Source: Pseudoflavonifractor sp. AF19-9AC
Lineage (GTDB): Bacteria; Bacillota; Clostridia; Oscillospirales; Oscillospiraceae
Assembly: GCF_003478995.1 (NCBI RefSeq)
Contig: NZ_QUGI01000004.1
Location: 44,497-108,496 of the forward strand
DNA length: 64,000 bases
Direction of reading: 5' to 3'
Shown here piece by piece: positions 50,655 to 59,024 of this stretch. The notes beneath the pieces were generated by a model that did no database searches, was not told the origin of the DNA, and saw only the letters and a program-made list of their open reading frames with translations. Numbering within the stretch: position 1 is the stretch's first letter; each line of letters opens with the position of its first letter. The position numbers and the translations under genes were made by a program.

Positions 50655-51298
50655 GTGTGGAACAACGTGAGACCGAGGGCCAGACAGAGGAGCAGCTGGA
50701 CCGGAAACGGGACCGATGGTTTCATTTCCTCTATGCGGTCATCTGGCCCTTTTTTAATTTGTTTCGGCCGGTGCGCGCCGTTGGACGGGAGAATATCCCC
50801 CAGGGCGCGGCGGTGCTGTGCCCCAATCATACCACCATTGGGGATCCTTTTTATGTGGTGTTTGCCTTTGGCCGGCACTATCCCATGCGGGCCATGGCCA
50901 AGATTCAAATTATGCAGGTGCCCGTGATTGGCTGGATTTTGGGAAAAGCCGGTGTGTTTGGCGTTGACCGGGGCCATGCGGACATGAAGGCCGTGAAAAC
51001 GGCGCTGAAGTTTTTGAAGAACGGAAATAAGCTGCTCATGTTTCCTGAGGGAACCCGGGTCCATGAGGGAGAGGATGTGGCGGCCAAGACCGGGGCAGCT
51101 ATGTTTGCCACCCGTACAGGGGTGCCCCTGGTGCCCATCTATATTCAGCCCAAGAAGCGCCTGTTCCGGCGCAACCTGGTGGTGATTGGTGAGCCCTATT
51201 ACCCCACCTTCCAGGGCAGGAAGCCCACCGCGGAGGAGCTGGATGAAATTACCGAGGAGCTGATGCGGCGGATTCACAGCCTGGAGGTGAAGGGATGA
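50651..51298 (+). CDS. plsC: 1-acyl-sn-glycerol-3-phosphate acyltransferase
   Basis: 215 residues from a GTG at 50651. Acyltransferase motifs: CPNHTTIGDP (HX4D), VFGVDRGHADM, and FPEGTR; the fourth is VPLVPIYI. An N-terminal hydrophobic segment (about 25-42) would anchor it. It makes phosphatidic acid from lysophosphatidic acid. The lipid enzyme PlsX is at 62901. Its stop overlaps the ispH start by four bases. Confidence 0.94.
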   Translation: MSVEQRETEGQTEEQLDRKRDRWFHFLYAVIWPFFNLFRPVRAVGRENIPQGAAVLCPNHTTIGDPFYVVFAFGRHYPMRAMAKIQIMQVPVIGWILGKAGVFGVDRGHADMKAVKTALKFLKNGNKLLMFPEGTRVHEGEDVAAKTGAAMFATRTGVPLVPIYIQPKKRLFRRNLVVIGEPYYPTFQGRKPTAEELDEITEELMRRIHSLEVKG

Positions 51299-53262
51299 AA
51301 TTGGAGCTGGCCCAGTCGGCCGGATTTTGTTACGGCGTACGCCGGGCGGTGGAGCTGGCGGAAAGCTGTGCGGCCGGAGCGGAACGCCCCTGCGTGATGC
51401 TGGGCTCCATCATTCACAACCAGGATGTTATTGACCGTCTGGCCCAGCAGGGGCTCCAGATGGTGGAACGCCCTGAAGATGTTCCCGAGGGCTGTGGGGT
51501 CATCATCCGCTCCCACGGGGAAAGCCGGGCTGTCTATGAGGTTTTGGAGTCGCGGAATGCGCGGATTCTGGATGCCACCTGTCCCAACGTCAAGCGGATC
51601 CATGAGATCGTGGCCCAGGCGGAGGAGCAGGGACGCCAGCCTGTGGTCGTCGGAACCCCCGATCATCCTGAGGTGACCGCCATTGCCGGCTGGTGCCGGC
51701 ACGCGGTGGTTTTGTCCGGGGAAGAGGACCTGGAACAGTGGCTGGCGGAGGACCCGAAACGCCGGGATCTGCCCTTGACCTTTGTGTCCCAAACCACGTC
51801 TACGCGGAAAATTTGGGAAGGGTGCCTAAAAAAAGCAAAAAAAGAGTGTACAAACGCTGAATTTTTTGATACAATATGTGGAGCGACGTCCAAACGCCAG
51901 AATGAGGCACGTCAACTGGCTCAGCGGTGCGGGATGATGGTAGTCATCGGTGACCGGAAAAGCTCCAATACGAAACGCCTGGCGGAGCTTTGCAGGGAGG
52001 TATGTCCCCACGTTCAACTCATTGAACGGGCGACGGATCTGGATCTGAGCCAAATGCCGCAGGCGGAAATGGTCGGCATCACTGCGGGTGCGTCCACACC
52101 CGCGTGGATAATAAAGGAGGTCTATGACAAAATGAGCGACGAAATCATGGAGATCGAAAAGTCCTTTGCGGAACTGCTGGAGGAGTCGATCAAAACTTTA
52201 AATACGGGGGATAAGGTTACTGGTACTGTTGTTGACATCACGCCTACCGAGATCCAGGTTGAACTGGGCATCAAGTATCCCGGTTACATTCCTCTGTCTG
52301 AGTTGAGCGATGATCCCACCGTGAAGCCCGAGGACGTGGTGAAGGTGGGCGATGAGATCGAGACCTATGTTATGCTGGTCAGCGATCGTGACTGCCTGGT
52401 CAAGCTGTCCAAGAAGCGTCTGGACATGGTGAAGGGCTGGGAAGAGATTGAGGCCGCCAAGGACGATGAGACCGTCATGGAGGGCTTTGTCACTGAGGAT
52501 AACAAGGGCGGCGTCGTGGTGTCCGTGAAGGGCATCCGCGTGTTCGTGCCTGCTTCCCAGACCGGTCTGCCCCGTGAGACTCCCATGAGCGAGCTGCTGA
52601 AGAAGAAGGTTCGCCTGGTGATCACCGAGGTCAACCGTGCCCGCCGCCGCGTGGTGGGCTCCATCAGCAAGGTGACCCGTGCCGAGCGGGCCGCTGCTGC
52701 TGAGAAGGTCTGGGCTGAGATCGAGGACGGCAAGCGCTACACCGGTACCGTCAAGTCCCTGACTTCTTACGGCGCTTTTGTGGACATCGGCGGCGTGGAC
52801 GGCATGGTCCACATCTCCGAGCTGTCCTGGTCCCGCATCAAGCACCCCTCTGAGGTGGTGAAAGTGGGCGATACCGTGGAGGTGTACGTCATTTCTGCCG
52901 ACAAGGAGAAGAAGAAGATCTCCCTGGGCATGAAGGATCACAGCCAGGATCCCTGGTCCGTGTTCACCAGCACCTATCAGGTGGGCGATGTGGCCAACGT
53001 GCGCATTGTTAAGCTGATGACCTTCGGCGCCTTTGCCGAGGTTGTGCCCGGTGTGGATGGCCTCATTCACATCTCCCAGATCGCCGATCATCGCATCGAG
53101 AAGCCCGGCGACGTGCTGGCTGAGGGCGATAAGGTGGACGTGAAGATCACCGACGTGGATATGGAGAACAAGAAGATCTCCCTGTCCATCCGCGCCCTGC
53201 TGGAGGCTTCCGCTGAGGAGGCCCAGGAGGAGACCGAGGCTCAGGACGAGACCGAGGCCTGA
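51295..53262 (+). CDS. Fused HMBPP reductase (IspH) and ribosomal protein S1
   Basis: 655 residues in one frame. IspH part (about 1-280): iron-sulfur cysteines Cys12 (FCYG), Cys96 (DATCPN), Cys195 (DTICGATS), histidines His41, His74 and His124, and catalytic Glu126 in TPDHPEV; it makes IPP and DMAPP, the last MEP step. S1 part (about 300-655): four OB-fold S1 repeats starting near GDKVTGTVVD, VMEGFVTED, RYTGTVKSL and VGDVANVRI, then an acidic tail. S1 helps mRNA bind the 30S subunit. The fusion is known in clostridia. The join holds an SD and an in-frame Met (Met280), described separately. Confidence 0.95.
   Translation: MKLELAQSAGFCYGVRRAVELAESCAAGAERPCVMLGSIIHNQDVIDRLAQQGLQMVERPEDVPEGCGVIIRSHGESRAVYEVLESRNARILDATCPNVKRIHEIVAQAEEQGRQPVVVGTPDHPEVTAIAGWCRHAVVLSGEEDLEQWLAEDPKRRDLPLTFVSQTTSTRKIWEGCLKKAKKECTNAEFFDTICGATSKRQNEARQLAQRCGMMVVIGDRKSSNTKRLAELCREVCPHVQLIERATDLDLSQMPQAEMVGITAGASTPAWIIKEVYDKMSDEIMEIEKSFAELLEESIKTLNTGDKVTGTVVDITPTEIQVELGIKYPGYIPLSELSDDPTVKPEDVVKVGDEIETYVMLVSDRDCLVKLSKKRLDMVKGWEEIEAAKDDETVMEGFVTEDNKGGVVVSVKGIRVFVPASQTGLPRETPMSELLKKKVRLVITEVNRARRRVVGSISKVTRAERAAAAEKVWAEIEDGKRYTGTVKSLTSYGAFVDIGGVDGMVHISELSWSRIKHPSEVVKVGDTVEVYVISADKEKKKISLGMKDHSQDPWSVFTSTYQVGDVANVRIVKLMTFGAFAEVVPGVDGLIHISQIADHRIEKPGDVLAEGDKVDVKITDVDMENKKISLSIRALLEASAEEAQEETEAQDETEA
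51847..51875 (+). promoter_or_regulatory. Possible internal promoter inside ispH
   Basis: TGTACA (51847-51852), 17-base spacer, TGA then TACAAT (51870-51875), an extended -10 in an unusually AT-rich patch of the IspH coding region, about 255 bases before the internal start at 52132. Confidence 0.5.
52113..52134 (+). promoter_or_regulatory. Internal Shine-Dalgarno and start for a stand-alone S1
   Basis: AAAGGAGG (52113-52120) is followed 11 bases later by an in-frame ATG at 52132 (Met280 of the fusion). A free S1 of 376 residues with all four repeats would result. The bases also encode the conserved IspH end, so the match may be incidental. Confidence 0.45.
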
Positions 53263-53274
53263 TGAAATGAATTT

Positions 53275-53309
53275 AAGCGGTCCGGTTGCATTCAGCAGCC
53301 GGACCGCTT
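53275..53309 (+). terminator. Hairpin after the IspH–S1 gene
   Basis: AAGCGGTCCGG (53275-53285) pairs with CCGGACCGCTT (53299-53309). The T tract is weak (CGTCTCATTT). Confidence 0.65.
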
Positions 53310-53385
53310 CGTCTCATTTCAGCCCCGCGGCGGATGGGATCGGAACAGTTGGAGGTGGGAGATTCTCTGCCAGGCAAGAAAACCG

Positions 53386-53414
53386 TTGACTTAAGACCTG
53401 ACCGAGGGTATCCT
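53386..53414 (+). promoter_or_regulatory. SigA-type promoter for the Trk/Ktr operon
   Basis: TTGACT (53386-53391), 17-base spacer, TATCCT (53409-53414); a TATACT at 53414 is an alternative with a longer spacer. Confidence 0.65.
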
Positions 53415-53425
53415 ATACTTGCTTT

Positions 53426-53561
53426 ACCCGTCCGGTGTTGACGGGTACTGTTGGGAGCAGATGATGGGACATATGGAAGTTGAGAAACTTCACGGGTATG
53501 TCCTTTGCCTGTGTTTGTGTAATTGGATGTGTTTCGGCGGGTTCTCTGAAAAGAAAACCCG
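53426..53561 (+). other. Structured 5' leader of the potassium-uptake operon
   Basis: Three hairpins can be seen in the roughly 170-base leader: ACCCGTC (53426-53432) with GACGGGT (53440-53446); GGACATA (53467-53473) with TATGTCC (53497-53503), which encloses GAAGTT (53476-53481) with AACTTC (53486-53491); and CGGGTT (53538-53543) with AACCCG (53556-53561). It does not match the ydaO c-di-AMP riboswitch as I know it, nor any other class I recognise. This stretch and the terminator account for the gene-free 53263-53591. Confidence 0.5.
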
Positions 53562-53591
53562 GAAGATCAATGAAGAGGAGCGACATACGCT

Positions 53592-54953
53592 TTGAATCTA
53601 CCCTTTTTTCCACGCGGCGGCAAGCGTCTGAACCCCACTCGTCTGATCGTTGTGGGGTTTGGTACCATTATTTTACTGGGTACTCTGCTGCTGCATCTGC
53701 CTCTGTCCGCCAAAGATGGACAGGCCACCCCGTGGCTTATCTGTCTCTTTACTGCCACTTCCGCCACTTGTGTGACCGGTTTGGCTCAGGTGGACACTTT
53801 TCTCCATTGGAGCGGTTTTGGCCAGGGTGTGATCCTGGTTATGCTCCAGCTGGGCGGTTTGGGCTTTGTGTCCCTGGTCACCCTGCTGTTCCTGGCCTTG
53901 AAGCGGCGCATCGGTATGACCCAGCGGGTGGTAATGGCCTCTGCGCTGAACATGACCCGGACGGCTGGCGTAGTGCGGGCCACCCGGCACGCCCTGATGG
54001 GCACCTTCCTGCTGGAAGGCACAGGGGCTCTCATTCTGGCCACCCGGTTTGTTCCCATATTCGGATGGGGCCGCGGCCTGTGGTTTTCCGTGTTCCACAG
54101 TGTGTCAGCCTTCTGTAACGGCGGATTTGATCTTATGGGCGAATACTCCGGCGAGTACTCCAGCCTGGTGGCTTACACCAAAGACCCGGTGGTGCTGGGC
54201 GTCATTATGGTGCTCATCGCTGTGGGCGGCATCGGGTTTTTTGTATGGGAAGACATCGCTGAGCATCGGAACTGGCGCGGTCTCACGCTGTATTCCAAAC
54301 TGGCCCTGTCCATTACCGGCGGCCTGATTCTCTTCGGCTGGCTGTTTTTCCTGCTGGCAGAATGGAACAATCCGGCTACCTTTGGGACCATGACTCCGGG
54401 GGAGAAGGCCCTAAATGCCCTCTTTCAGTCGGTTACCCTCCGAACAGCTGGCTTTTCCACCATCAATCAGGGTGCCCTGACGGAGAGTTCGGCGGCCATG
54501 TCGGCGCTGCTGATGCTGATTGGAGGCTCCTCCGGCTCCACCGCAGGCGGTATCAAGACAGTGACGGCGGGAATTCTGCTGCTTACCCTGTGGGACAGCC
54601 TGCGGGGACGGGAGCAGGTGATCATCCGGGGCCGGACCATTCCCCAGCGCCGGGTACTGGACGCGCTGACGCTGGTCATGGCGGTGCTGCTGCTGTTCGT
54701 GGCGGGTTCCATTGCTCTGTCTATGCTGGATGGAGTGCCCATTCTGACCGCCAGTTATGAGACGGCTTCAGCCTTGGGCACTGTGGGGCTATCCATGGGC
54801 ATTACCCCTGAGCTCAGTCCGGCCAGTTCTCTTATCTTAATTTTATATATGTATCTGGGACGAGTGGGAATTTTGTCCTTCTCCATTGCCTTCCTCATTC
54901 GCCCGGCTGAGAGCAAGCTGCGTTATCCCACATCGGATATGCTGATTGGATAA
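53592..54953 (+). CDS. Potassium uptake membrane subunit, TrkH/KtrB family
   Basis: 453 residues with a TTG start at 53592 (GAGGAG about 12 bases upstream). Four membrane-pore-membrane repeats; pore loops seen as TSATCVTGL, HSVSAFCNGGFD, SVTLRTAGFST and TASALGTVGLS, each with the selectivity-filter glycine. Eight or more hydrophobic segments cover the length. It forms the ion path of a Trk/Ktr transporter with the RCK-domain protein encoded 27 bases downstream. KtrB is the nearer Firmicute relative. Confidence 0.93.
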   Translation: MNLPFFPRGGKRLNPTRLIVVGFGTIILLGTLLLHLPLSAKDGQATPWLICLFTATSATCVTGLAQVDTFLHWSGFGQGVILVMLQLGGLGFVSLVTLLFLALKRRIGMTQRVVMASALNMTRTAGVVRATRHALMGTFLLEGTGALILATRFVPIFGWGRGLWFSVFHSVSAFCNGGFDLMGEYSGEYSSLVAYTKDPVVLGVIMVLIAVGGIGFFVWEDIAEHRNWRGLTLYSKLALSITGGLILFGWLFFLLAEWNNPATFGTMTPGEKALNALFQSVTLRTAGFSTINQGALTESSAAMSALLMLIGGSSGSTAGGIKTVTAGILLLTLWDSLRGREQVIIRGRTIPQRRVLDALTLVMAVLLLFVAGSIALSMLDGVPILTASYETASALGTVGLSMGITPELSPASSLILILYMYLGRVGILSFSIAFLIRPAESKLRYPTSDMLIG

Positions 54954-54980
54954 GCCGTTCTCAGGAAAGGAGCAGAAAAA

Positions 54981-55631
54981 ATGAAAAGTTTTGTGGTCAT
55001 TGGACTGGGACGATTTGGAATTTCCCTGGCCAGGGAACTGTGTGATCAGGGACATGAGGTGCTGGCCATTGATATGCGGGAGGAACAGGTACAGGCGGTG
55101 GCCGATGTGGTGACCCAGGCAGTGGCTGCCGACGCCCGTGACCCGGAGGCCATGCGGGCCTTGGGAGTACGGAACTATGACTGTGCTGTGGTGGCCTTTT
55201 CTGCGGAAGTAGGAGACAGTGCCCTCATCACGTTGAATATGAAAGAGCTGGGCGTACCCCGGGTGGTGAGCAAGGCCAGCAGCGCCGTGCACCGCAAGGT
55301 GCTGGAGAAGATCGGGGCCGATCAGGTGGTGTTCCCCGAGCAGGAGATGGCCATCCATCTGGCCCGCAATTTGAGCGATGTGGATGTGCTGAACTTCATT
55401 GAGCTGTCCAAGGACTTTTCGGTGGTGGAGCGCCGCTGCCCCATGCAGTGGGTAGGCGGCACACTGCGAAGTCTGAATATCCGGGCAAAATACCATTTGA
55501 ATGTGGTCGCCATTCACCAGGAGAGCGGGGAGATGGTCATTTCTCCGGAGGGCGACTACGCCATTCAGCCCGGCGACTGTCTGGTGGTGCTGGGCAGCAA
55601 CCAGGATATTGAGAGGATGGAGAAGCTGTGA
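54981..55631 (+). CDS. Trk/Ktr potassium transport regulatory subunit (RCK domains)
   Basis: 216 residues. N-terminal RCK domain with VIGLGRFGISLARELCDQGH (NAD or ATP-binding glycines, about 5-24) and the acidic IDMRE end; C-terminal RCK-C domain from about 140, the part that binds cyclic di-AMP in KtrA. It gates the membrane subunit in response to nucleotides. Coupled to the next gene by GTGA overlap. Confidence 0.94.
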   Translation: MKSFVVIGLGRFGISLARELCDQGHEVLAIDMREEQVQAVADVVTQAVAADARDPEAMRALGVRNYDCAVVAFSAEVGDSALITLNMKELGVPRVVSKASSAVHRKVLEKIGADQVVFPEQEMAIHLARNLSDVDVLNFIELSKDFSVVERRCPMQWVGGTLRSLNIRAKYHLNVVAIHQESGEMVISPEGDYAIQPGDCLVVLGSNQDIERMEKL

Positions 55632-56386
55632 CCGAGCAGATTACCAGCCGAAAAAATCCCCGTCTGGCGGAGTTGCGCAAGTTGACCGCCCAGCGGAGCT
55701 TCCGCCGGGAGCGTGGGTTATTTGTAGGCGACGGCACCAAACTGCTGGAGGAGGCGGTGCGGTGGCAGGCCCCTCTGGATACTGTGGTGGTGACCCCAGA
55801 CGTGCCGGTGCCTGTCCTCCCAGAGACAGTATCCCTTCTCCAGGTGCCGGAGGATGTGATGGAGTCCATTTCTCCCATGCGCTCCCCCCAGGGAGCACTC
55901 TTTTCCTGCCGGATTCCCGCTGCTGGGGTACCTGAGACCTTGCCGGGCAGCCGATATCTGGTCCTGGACGGACTGCAGGACCCGGGCAACGTGGGGACCA
56001 TCTGGCGTACGGCGGATGCACTGGGAGCTGACGGACTTATTTTGGTCAACTCCTGTGCCGATCCCTGGAACCCCAAGACAGTGCGGGCCACTATGGGGGC
56101 CTGCTTCCGGCTGCCGGCCTATGAGATGGAGCCGGAGGAGATGGGGAACCTGCTGGAGCGGTCGGGGCTGCCTCTTTATGCCACGGCTCTGCGGGAAGAT
56201 ACCGTAGACATCAGAACAGCGGACCTTGGCAGGTCCGCTGTGGTGATCGGAAATGAAGGAAAGGGGGTCTCGGAGCGGGTTCTGGAGATGAGCCGGCGCA
56301 CCCTGAAAATTCCCATGAATCCCAGATGTGAGTCCCTGAACGCAGCGTCGGCTGCCGCTGTGGTGCTGTGGGAGATGGGACGTTAG
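55628..56386 (+). CDS. TrmH/SpoU-family RNA 2'-O-methyltransferase
   Basis: 252 residues with a GTG start. An N-terminal substrate-binding domain (SRKNPRLAELRKLTAQRSFRRERG, quoted as family text in part) and a SPOUT knot domain: LVLDGLQDPGNVGTIWRTADA, LGRSAVVIGNEGKGVS and IPMNPRCESLNAASAAAV (motifs 1-3). It methylates a ribose in rRNA or tRNA; the exact target is not predictable. Its stop overlaps the convergent MFS gene by four bases. Confidence 0.93.
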   Translation: MTEQITSRKNPRLAELRKLTAQRSFRRERGLFVGDGTKLLEEAVRWQAPLDTVVVTPDVPVPVLPETVSLLQVPEDVMESISPMRSPQGALFSCRIPAAGVPETLPGSRYLVLDGLQDPGNVGTIWRTADALGADGLILVNSCADPWNPKTVRATMGACFRLPAYEMEPEEMGNLLERSGLPLYATALREDTVDIRTADLGRSAVVIGNEGKGVSERVLEMSRRTLKIPMNPRCESLNAASAAAVVLWEMGR

Positions 56387-57621
56387 ACCTTGCGTTCCGT
56401 CTTGGGCCGTCCGCCTAGATGCAGGCGGTGGTACAGGATCTGGAGCAGTGCCAGCGCTGCCGCCGTCATGAGGGAGAACAGGGCATAGGCCGGGACATAG
56501 CTGTCAAACCGGTCCGCCAGAATGCCGGGCAGAGGTCCCAGAACCAGAACGCCTACCATATAGACCAGGGAGTTCACCTGAACGGCCCGGGCGTAGCCCT
56601 CGTCACTGTACAGGTCGGAGGCCCAGACGGTGGGCGAGAGGGAGGAGAGGGGCAGACCCAGCCCGATGAGCGTGATGGCCAGGAAGGGGAGCCAGAGGCT
56701 CTGCAGAGGGGCCAGGCAGCACAGCAGCAGCCCGCCGATGGTGGCGCCGAAGGCGTAGCAGTTGCCCCAGCGGCTGCCCATTCGGTCATATACCTGCCCG
56801 CAGATGATCTTGCCCAAAAAGATGACAAAGCCCGCATAGGACATGAGCAGGGCCAGCAGGCCGCTGTCATAGCCCTCCTTGGTGTACAGCACCGTCAGAT
56901 GGGAGAAGCCGGGTCCCCCCGGACCTCCCACCAGGAACGCGGCAATCAGCAGCAGGAGAGTATAGCGGGGCGTCATACCAGCAGGGGCCTTCTTGGGTGG
57001 AGAAACCGGAGCTTGTGTGCCTCCCAGATGGTAGGGCTCCAGACCAAGCTGGGCGGGACTGTTTCGGATCAGGGCCCAGGCCAGCAGAGCTGTGATCAGC
57101 ACTACACCGCCCTCCCACAGAAACGCAGCTCGCAGCCCCTGGCTTTGGATGAGCCGGGTGATGAGGGTGGGGGCAAAAATGGTGGAGATTCCGCTGCCCG
57201 CGGAAGCCAGCCCCAGGGCCAGCCCCCGGCGATCCCGGAACCAGGAGCCGATGACCAGAGACAGGGGCACCATTCCGCCATAGCAATAGCCGATGCCCGC
57301 CAGAGCGGCGGCACAGCCGTAGACAAAGAAGCTGGATGCCAAGGCAAAGCACAGGCAGGACAGGGCCATAAGGGCGGTGCCCAGGGTCATCACCAGCCGT
57401 ACGCCCAGCCTGGCGCACAGGCGGTTGACGGTAAACAGGGAGAGCAGGATCATTAGACTGCGAATGGTGGTGATCCAGGACCCCTGAGCATTGGTAAAGT
57501 CATTGACCCGGATGATTTCCGGCTGATAGATGGTAAATACGTTGACTCCAAGCCCCACGGTGGAAAACAGAACCAGCGCACCTCCCAGACAGACCAGCCA
57601 GGCGTAGTGCGGACGTTTCAT
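56383..57621 (-). CDS. Major facilitator superfamily transporter (OFA/monocarboxylate-like)
   Basis: 412 residues with twelve hydrophobic segments. The N-terminal half has GVNVFTIYQPEIIRVNDFTNAQ and the SWFRDRRGLALGLASAGSG segment after helix 4, both characteristic of the OFA/MCT branch. A cytosolic loop rich in Pro/Lys divides the halves. The substrate is likely a monocarboxylate or other organic anion, but this is uncertain. It is a lone leftward gene between two rightward operons, with its own promoter, and its 3' end runs into the methyltransferase gene. Confidence 0.88.
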   Translation of the reverse strand: MKRPHYAWLVCLGGALVLFSTVGLGVNVFTIYQPEIIRVNDFTNAQGSWITTIRSLMILLSLFTVNRLCARLGVRLVMTLGTALMALSCLCFALASSFFVYGCAAALAGIGYCYGGMVPLSLVIGSWFRDRRGLALGLASAGSGISTIFAPTLITRLIQSQGLRAAFLWEGGVVLITALLAWALIRNSPAQLGLEPYHLGGTQAPVSPPKKAPAGMTPRYTLLLLIAAFLVGGPGGPGFSHLTVLYTKEGYDSGLLALLMSYAGFVIFLGKIICGQVYDRMGSRWGNCYAFGATIGGLLLCCLAPLQSLWLPFLAITLIGLGLPLSSLSPTVWASDLYSDEGYARAVQVNSLVYMVGVLVLGPLPGILADRFDSYVPAYALFSLMTAAALALLQILYHRLHLGGRPKTERKV

Positions 57622-57647
57622 ACAAACGCTCCTTTCTCCTGCCTCTA

Positions 57648-57676
57648 ACGATACGGCCTTTTGGGGGATTTGTAAA
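57648..57676 (-). promoter_or_regulatory. SigA-type promoter for the MFS transporter
   Basis: Minus strand TTTACA (57676-57671), 17-base spacer, TATCGT (57653-57648). Confidence 0.65.
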
Positions 57677-57708
57677 GGGAAATTTGCCCATGGAAGGGAG
57701 GCAGAGCA

Positions 57709-58932
57709 ATGTCCGGATTAAAATACTGGCTGTGGCTGACTACCCGGCAGGGACTGGACTCAGCCGGCGTGCTCACAGTTCTGGACTACTTTGTCACGCC
57801 GGAGCGGGCTTACTATGCCGACCGGGAGGAGTATGACCAGCTGCCCCTCTCCCCAAAGGCCCGGGCGGGGCTGTGCAGCAAGGAACTGGAGGGAGCGGAC
57901 CGGATCCTGGCCGACTGCCAGCGGCTGTCCCTCCGGATCATGACCTTGCGGGACGGAGATTACCCCGAACGCCTGCGCCAGATCAGTGCCCCTCCCGCCG
58001 TGCTGTACATCCGTGGGCGTACCTTTGATTTTGATGAGGAGGCCGCCATTGCCGTGGTAGGCAGCCGGAATCCCTCTCAGTATGGGGAGATGGCGGCGTC
58101 CAAGCTGGGTATGGAGCTGGCCTCCGGCGGTGCCCTGGTGCTGTCCGGCATTGCCGAAGGGCTGGACACCTGCGCTATCAAGGGTGCACTGAAGGCGGGC
58201 GGTCCGGTGGTCAGTGTGCTGGGCGGCGGCGTGGACGTCCCCTATCCGGCGGTGAACCGGTATTTATATGAGGATGTGGCGGCGGCAGGTGCTCTGATTT
58301 CCGAATACCCTCCGGGGACGGAGCCAAAGGGCTTTCACTTTCCCCGGCGCAACCGGATCTTAAGCGGCCTGGCACTGGGTGTGCTGGCGGTGGAGTGCCA
58401 GCTCCACAGCGGCACCATGAGTACCGTGCGCCATGCCATGGACCAGGACCGGGATATCTTCGCCATCCCAGGCGCCATCGACGCGCCCATGAGCGAGGGG
58501 ACCAACTGGCTCATTCAGCAGGGGGCCAAGCTGGTCACCCGGGGCGAGGACATCCTGGAGGAATACCGCAGCCGGTTTCCGGGCAGGCTTGGCCGGAGGG
58601 AGCTGCTCTCAGCCCAGGCAGCCCAGCAGCGCCTGGAAGATCTGGAACGGGAGAAACCGGCAGCTCCGATGGAGAAGGCGAAACCTGTGGAAGAGAAGCA
58701 GCCGCCTCTGGAGCGGGTGCCAAAGGCTGAACAGGCAGATCGCTTTACAGATGATCAGCTGGCAATCCTCCGGGCCTTGGGAGAGGAGAGCCGTTCGGCG
58801 GAGGAGCTGGTGGAACAAACTGGAATTCCGGCCCGGCGGATTTTGTCCGCCCTCACAATGCTCCAGGTGTCCCGGGCGGTGGAAGAGGGGCCCGGAAGGC
58901 GATTTTTTGCGCTTTTACGGCTTGAGACATAA
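57709..58932 (+). CDS. dprA: DNA-processing protein DprA (Smf)
   Basis: 407 residues. An N-terminal SAM-like helical part, the Rossmann core with AVVGSRNPSQYGEMAA (about 114-129) and SGIAEGLDTCAIKGAL, FPRRNRILSGLALGVLAVE, and a C-terminal winged helix (ELVEQTGIPARRILSALTML) after a Lys/Glu/Pro-rich linker. DprA loads RecA on incoming single-stranded DNA in transformation. dprA-topA-trmFO is the usual order in Firmicutes. No other competence genes lie in the window. Confidence 0.95.
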   Translation: MSGLKYWLWLTTRQGLDSAGVLTVLDYFVTPERAYYADREEYDQLPLSPKARAGLCSKELEGADRILADCQRLSLRIMTLRDGDYPERLRQISAPPAVLYIRGRTFDFDEEAAIAVVGSRNPSQYGEMAASKLGMELASGGALVLSGIAEGLDTCAIKGALKAGGPVVSVLGGGVDVPYPAVNRYLYEDVAAAGALISEYPPGTEPKGFHFPRRNRILSGLALGVLAVECQLHSGTMSTVRHAMDQDRDIFAIPGAIDAPMSEGTNWLIQQGAKLVTRGEDILEEYRSRFPGRLGRRELLSAQAAQQRLEDLEREKPAAPMEKAKPVEEKQPPLERVPKAEQADRFTDDQLAILRALGEESRSAEELVEQTGIPARRILSALTMLQVSRAVEEGPGRRFFALLRLET

Positions 58933-58939
58933 AAAACAC

Positions 58940-58968
58940 TTGAAATTTTCTGAATTTTACGATATTGT
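58940..58968 (+). promoter_or_regulatory. SigA-type promoter for topA
   Basis: TTGAAA (58940-58945), 17-base spacer, TATTGT (58963-58968), in an AT-rich gap. Confidence 0.6.
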
Positions 58969-59024
58969 CATAAGTCGGCACGATGAAAACAAGGGCGCCA
59001 GTGTCGGCGAGGAGGTTTCACCAA

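Noticed and set aside
53420..53590. ydaO-type c-di-AMP riboswitch before the Trk/Ktr genes
   Set aside because: Expected from the gene context, but the leader is short and the conserved ydaO blocks are not seen. Kept only as an unclassified structured leader.
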